Of a DNA stretch of 8,684 nucleotides, positions 7,488 through 8,684 are shown in pieces. Origin of the DNA: an uncultured Selenomonadales bacterium (GTDB lineage: Bacteria; Bacillota_C; Negativicutes; Selenomonadales; Selenomonadaceae); NCBI GenBank assembly GCA_937916025.1, contig CALGGX010000484.1:1-8684 (forward strand), given 5' to 3'. A program made the position numbers and the translations under genes. The notes below the pieces were generated by a model. It did no database searches, had not been told where the DNA came from, and saw nothing but the letters and a program-made list of their open reading frames with translations. Numbering within the stretch: the first letter of the stretch is position 1; every line of letters starts with the position of its first letter.

Positions 7488-7516
7488 ATGTTATCATAGC
7501 GTCGATTGAAATGCAA
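7488..7516 (-). promoter_or_regulatory. Possible promoter of the aminotransferase group
   Basis: On the minus strand TTGCAT (7516-7511), 17 bases, then TAACAT (7493-7488), with TGA just before the -10. The element overlaps the last codons of fliB. It shares TTGCATTT(C/G)AAT and the extended -10 TGATA with the fliB promoter. The -10 is a weak match, so an internal promoter is plausible but not certain. Confidence 0.4.
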
Positions 7517-8363
7517 TCGTTTTGAGTTGCTCGGCAATAAAATCCATGTCGTGATTGCTCACCGTGACAAATTGCCGAATGCCTTCGAGCGTCAATTCCG
7601 GTTCTCGCCGAAGTAATTCTTTGCAGTTTGACAAAAATATTTTGATGTTGTGCTCGATCGGCAATGGAAATCTCCACGGATACGCATTGATGAAAAACTC
7701 ATGCACCAAGTAATTTTCGAGCAGGCGCGAATCGCTCGGCGCGGACATGACAAAAAATCGATCGTCGAGTGCAATGTCGGGATCGAGTTGCGCAAAATAT
7801 TTTCCGAGTTCGATCAACCGCTCGGCGATCGGAAGCGAGCGGCGTTGCAGTATTGCAATTGCCGTGCGTTGCAGCGTCACAAAATCCGCGCGGAGCTCGA
7901 GCGGAACATTCGACTCGAAGTGCTCGGATTGTTGATGATAATCTTCGTCGGCGTCAAACCATTCAAATTCGAGCCGCTCGGAATTGAGAATTAAATTCGC
8001 CGCGAGCGGACAGACCAACGACAACGACCGCTCGAAATAATTGCCGAAGTCGAGCGTCTGCCGGGGATATTGCCGACACGTCTCCGACAACATATCCTCG
8101 CCGTATTTCTTCTGAATCGAGCAGAGCTTGTCTTCGCCGAGCATCGGGCATTTGCCCTCGGCGTCGAGCGCAATCACGTGCTGTTGCAGTTCGTCGTCGA
8201 AACGTAAGTGTTGATTGAAATCGGCATCGAGCGAGGAATAAGCGGCGGCGGTTTGATCGTCGATCTCGATTGCCCAACCCGCGCGGCAACATTGCGCACC
8301 GCATTTCGAGCCATCGCAACGAAATTCCTTGATGCATGTCGGTTGAAAATATCGTCGTATCAT
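7494..8363 (-). CDS. fliB: Flagellin lysine-N-methylase family protein (short FliB)
   Basis: FliB-family enzymes methylate lysine side chains of flagellin. The signature cysteines are present: FRCDGSKCGAQCCRAGWAIEID (15-36; C16, C21, C25, C26), KCPML...LCSIQKKYG (C72, C81), LSETCRQYPR (C96) and SLVCPLA (C118), together a probable metal or iron-sulfur cluster. The C-terminal ENYLVHEFFINAYPW (216-230) also fits the family. At 289 residues it is about 100 shorter than Salmonella FliB, apparently through a shorter middle region, since both conserved ends remain. I choose the ATG at 8363; the ATG at 8372 is an alternative. The frame is open to 8462, but those starts lie at or upstream of the promoter. 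No flagellin gene is visible in the window. A role on another substrate is possible. Confidence 0.85.
   Translation of the reverse strand: MIRRYFQPTCIKEFRCDGSKCGAQCCRAGWAIEIDDQTAAAYSSLDADFNQHLRFDDELQQHVIALDAEGKCPMLGEDKLCSIQKKYGEDMLSETCRQYPRQTLDFGNYFERSLSLVCPLAANLILNSERLEFEWFDADEDYHQQSEHFESNVPLELRADFVTLQRTAIAILQRRSLPIAERLIELGKYFAQLDPDIALDDRFFVMSAPSDSRLLENYLVHEFFINAYPWRFPLPIEHNIKIFLSNCKELLRREPELTLEGIRQFVTVSNHDMDFIAEQLKTIAFQSTL
7502..7519. repeat. Short inverted repeat near the fliB end and aminotransferase promoter
   Basis: CGATTG and CAATCG face each other across 5 bases at 7503-7519. The element overlaps the -35 of the possible aminotransferase promoter and the last codons of fliB. On the plus strand it is followed by TTTT, but no plus-strand gene ends there, and on the minus strand there is no T-run. 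It may be a small operator or chance. Confidence 0.25.
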
Positions 8364-8433
8364 ACTATCCATCCTGCCCACTCTTTTTGTTGCCGTCGAT
8401 GGTCTTCGACATTGATATCTTGTCATCAGCGAT

Positions 8434-8462
8434 AATATATCAAAGTCAACATTCAAATGCAA
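8434..8462 (-). promoter_or_regulatory. Sigma70-type promoter of fliB
   Basis: On the minus strand TTGCAT (8462-8457), exactly 17 bases, then TATATT (8439-8434), preceded by TGA as an extended -10. The predicted start is near 8427, leaving a leader of about 60 nt before the fliB ATG at 8363. The -10 matches consensus well and the -35 moderately. Confidence 0.6.
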
Positions 8463-8534
8463 TACAGCCTCGATCGCCGTCCGCCATTGCGCCGCCTTGC
8501 CGATTGTGTTAAACGATGTAAGTCATTTTTTTCA

Positions 8535-8540
8535 GAGGTG
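8535..8540 (+). promoter_or_regulatory. Ribosome binding site fixing the TTG start of ileS
   Basis: GAGGTG stands 6 nt before TTG at 8547. No ATG or GTG in frame lies at a suitable distance, so the site decides in favour of a TTG start. Confidence 0.75.
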
Positions 8541-8546
8541 ATCAAT

Positions 8547-8684
8547 TTGTACAAAAAGGTCGATACGAATTTGGATTTCGCCTCGCGCGAGAAGGAAGTC
8601 GAGAATTTTTGGCTCGACAACGACATCGCGCAGAAGGCAATCGATCAACGCGAAGGCTGCCCCGATTACACTTTCTATGACGGT
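8547..8684 (+). CDS. ileS: Isoleucyl-tRNA synthetase, N-terminal fragment (runs off right edge)
   Basis: The first 46 residues are visible, starting MYKKVDTNLDFASREKEVENFW and ending DYTFYDG at the window edge. This matches the start of Bacillota IleS proteins, in which YTFYDGPP leads into the class I HIGH region just beyond the edge. The enzyme charges tRNA-Ile in the cytosol. The start is TTG, read as Met, placed 6 nt after GAGGTG. The gene is divergent from fliB. Only 84 bases separate it from the fliB promoter, too little for a T-box leader. A weak promoter-like pair (TTGCCG at 8497, TAAGTC at 8519, spacer 16) is the only candidate I see. Confidence 0.88.
   Translation, partial: MYKKVDTNLDFASREKEVENFWLDNDIAQKAIDQREGCPDYTFYDG

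Noticed and set aside
7457..7537. Longer aminotransferase start at 7537
   Set aside because: It would overlap the end of fliB and the promoter candidate; GAGGGTG is placed for the ATG at 7456.
8364..8462. Longer fliB start at 8462
   Set aside because: The first codon falls within the promoter -35 region, and the added residues do not resemble FliB N-termini.

Overview
The window looks like a chromosomal segment from a Bacillota bacterium, possibly a Negativicutes/Selenomonadales member. The case rests on strong GAGGTGAT-type ribosome binding sites, an ileS start resembling Bacillota isoleucyl-tRNA synthetases, and a FliB-type flagellin methylase that implies a flagellated cell. The genus is a low-confidence guess. 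Base and codon use (many CGA, TCG and GATC) looks uniform throughout. I see no integrase, transposase, tRNA, attachment site or CRISPR array. Apart from the ileS start at the right edge, every gene is on the minus strand, so the window reads from right to left.

Right part (about 5620-8684). The first 46 codons of ileS lie on the plus strand at the right edge, divergent from a flagellin lysine-N-methylase gene (fliB family). Downstream of fliB comes a tight three-gene group: a PLP-dependent class III aminotransferase, an unrecognised 122-residue protein joined by a TGATG stop/start overlap, and a 59-residue small protein joined by an ATGA overlap. Promoter-like sequences sit in front of fliB and in front of the aminotransferase.

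Left part (1-5620). A sigma70-type promoter with a consensus -35, a 17-base spacer and an extended -10 precedes a compact four-gene operon. An interrupted inverted repeat with 11-base arms covers the -10 and the predicted start site. The genes are: (A) a 516-residue protein with an N-terminal C-x2-C...H...C zinc-like motif similar to the CoiA-type N-terminal region; (B) a 528-residue protein with a coiled coil of about 250 residues and a C-terminal domain that resembles a P-loop fold but lacks a recognisable Walker A; (C) a 317-residue protein I cannot assign; and (D) a large COG1205-type DEAD/DEAH helicase, cut by the left edge after 484 residues, with intact GTGSGKT and DEAH motifs. Gaps are 3 nt, a 4-nt overlap and 5 nt, which suggests coordinated expression.

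How they may work together: COG1205-type helicases with this sequence style occur in anti-phage systems (DruE of Druantia is one; DISARM and Dpd systems have comparable helicases). A helicase combined with a zinc-motif protein, a coiled-coil/degenerate-ATPase protein and an orphan protein does not match any named system I can recall. I propose it as a candidate uncharacterised defence or DNA-processing system. This is inference: no nuclease or toxin domain is visible in the part of the operon inside the window.
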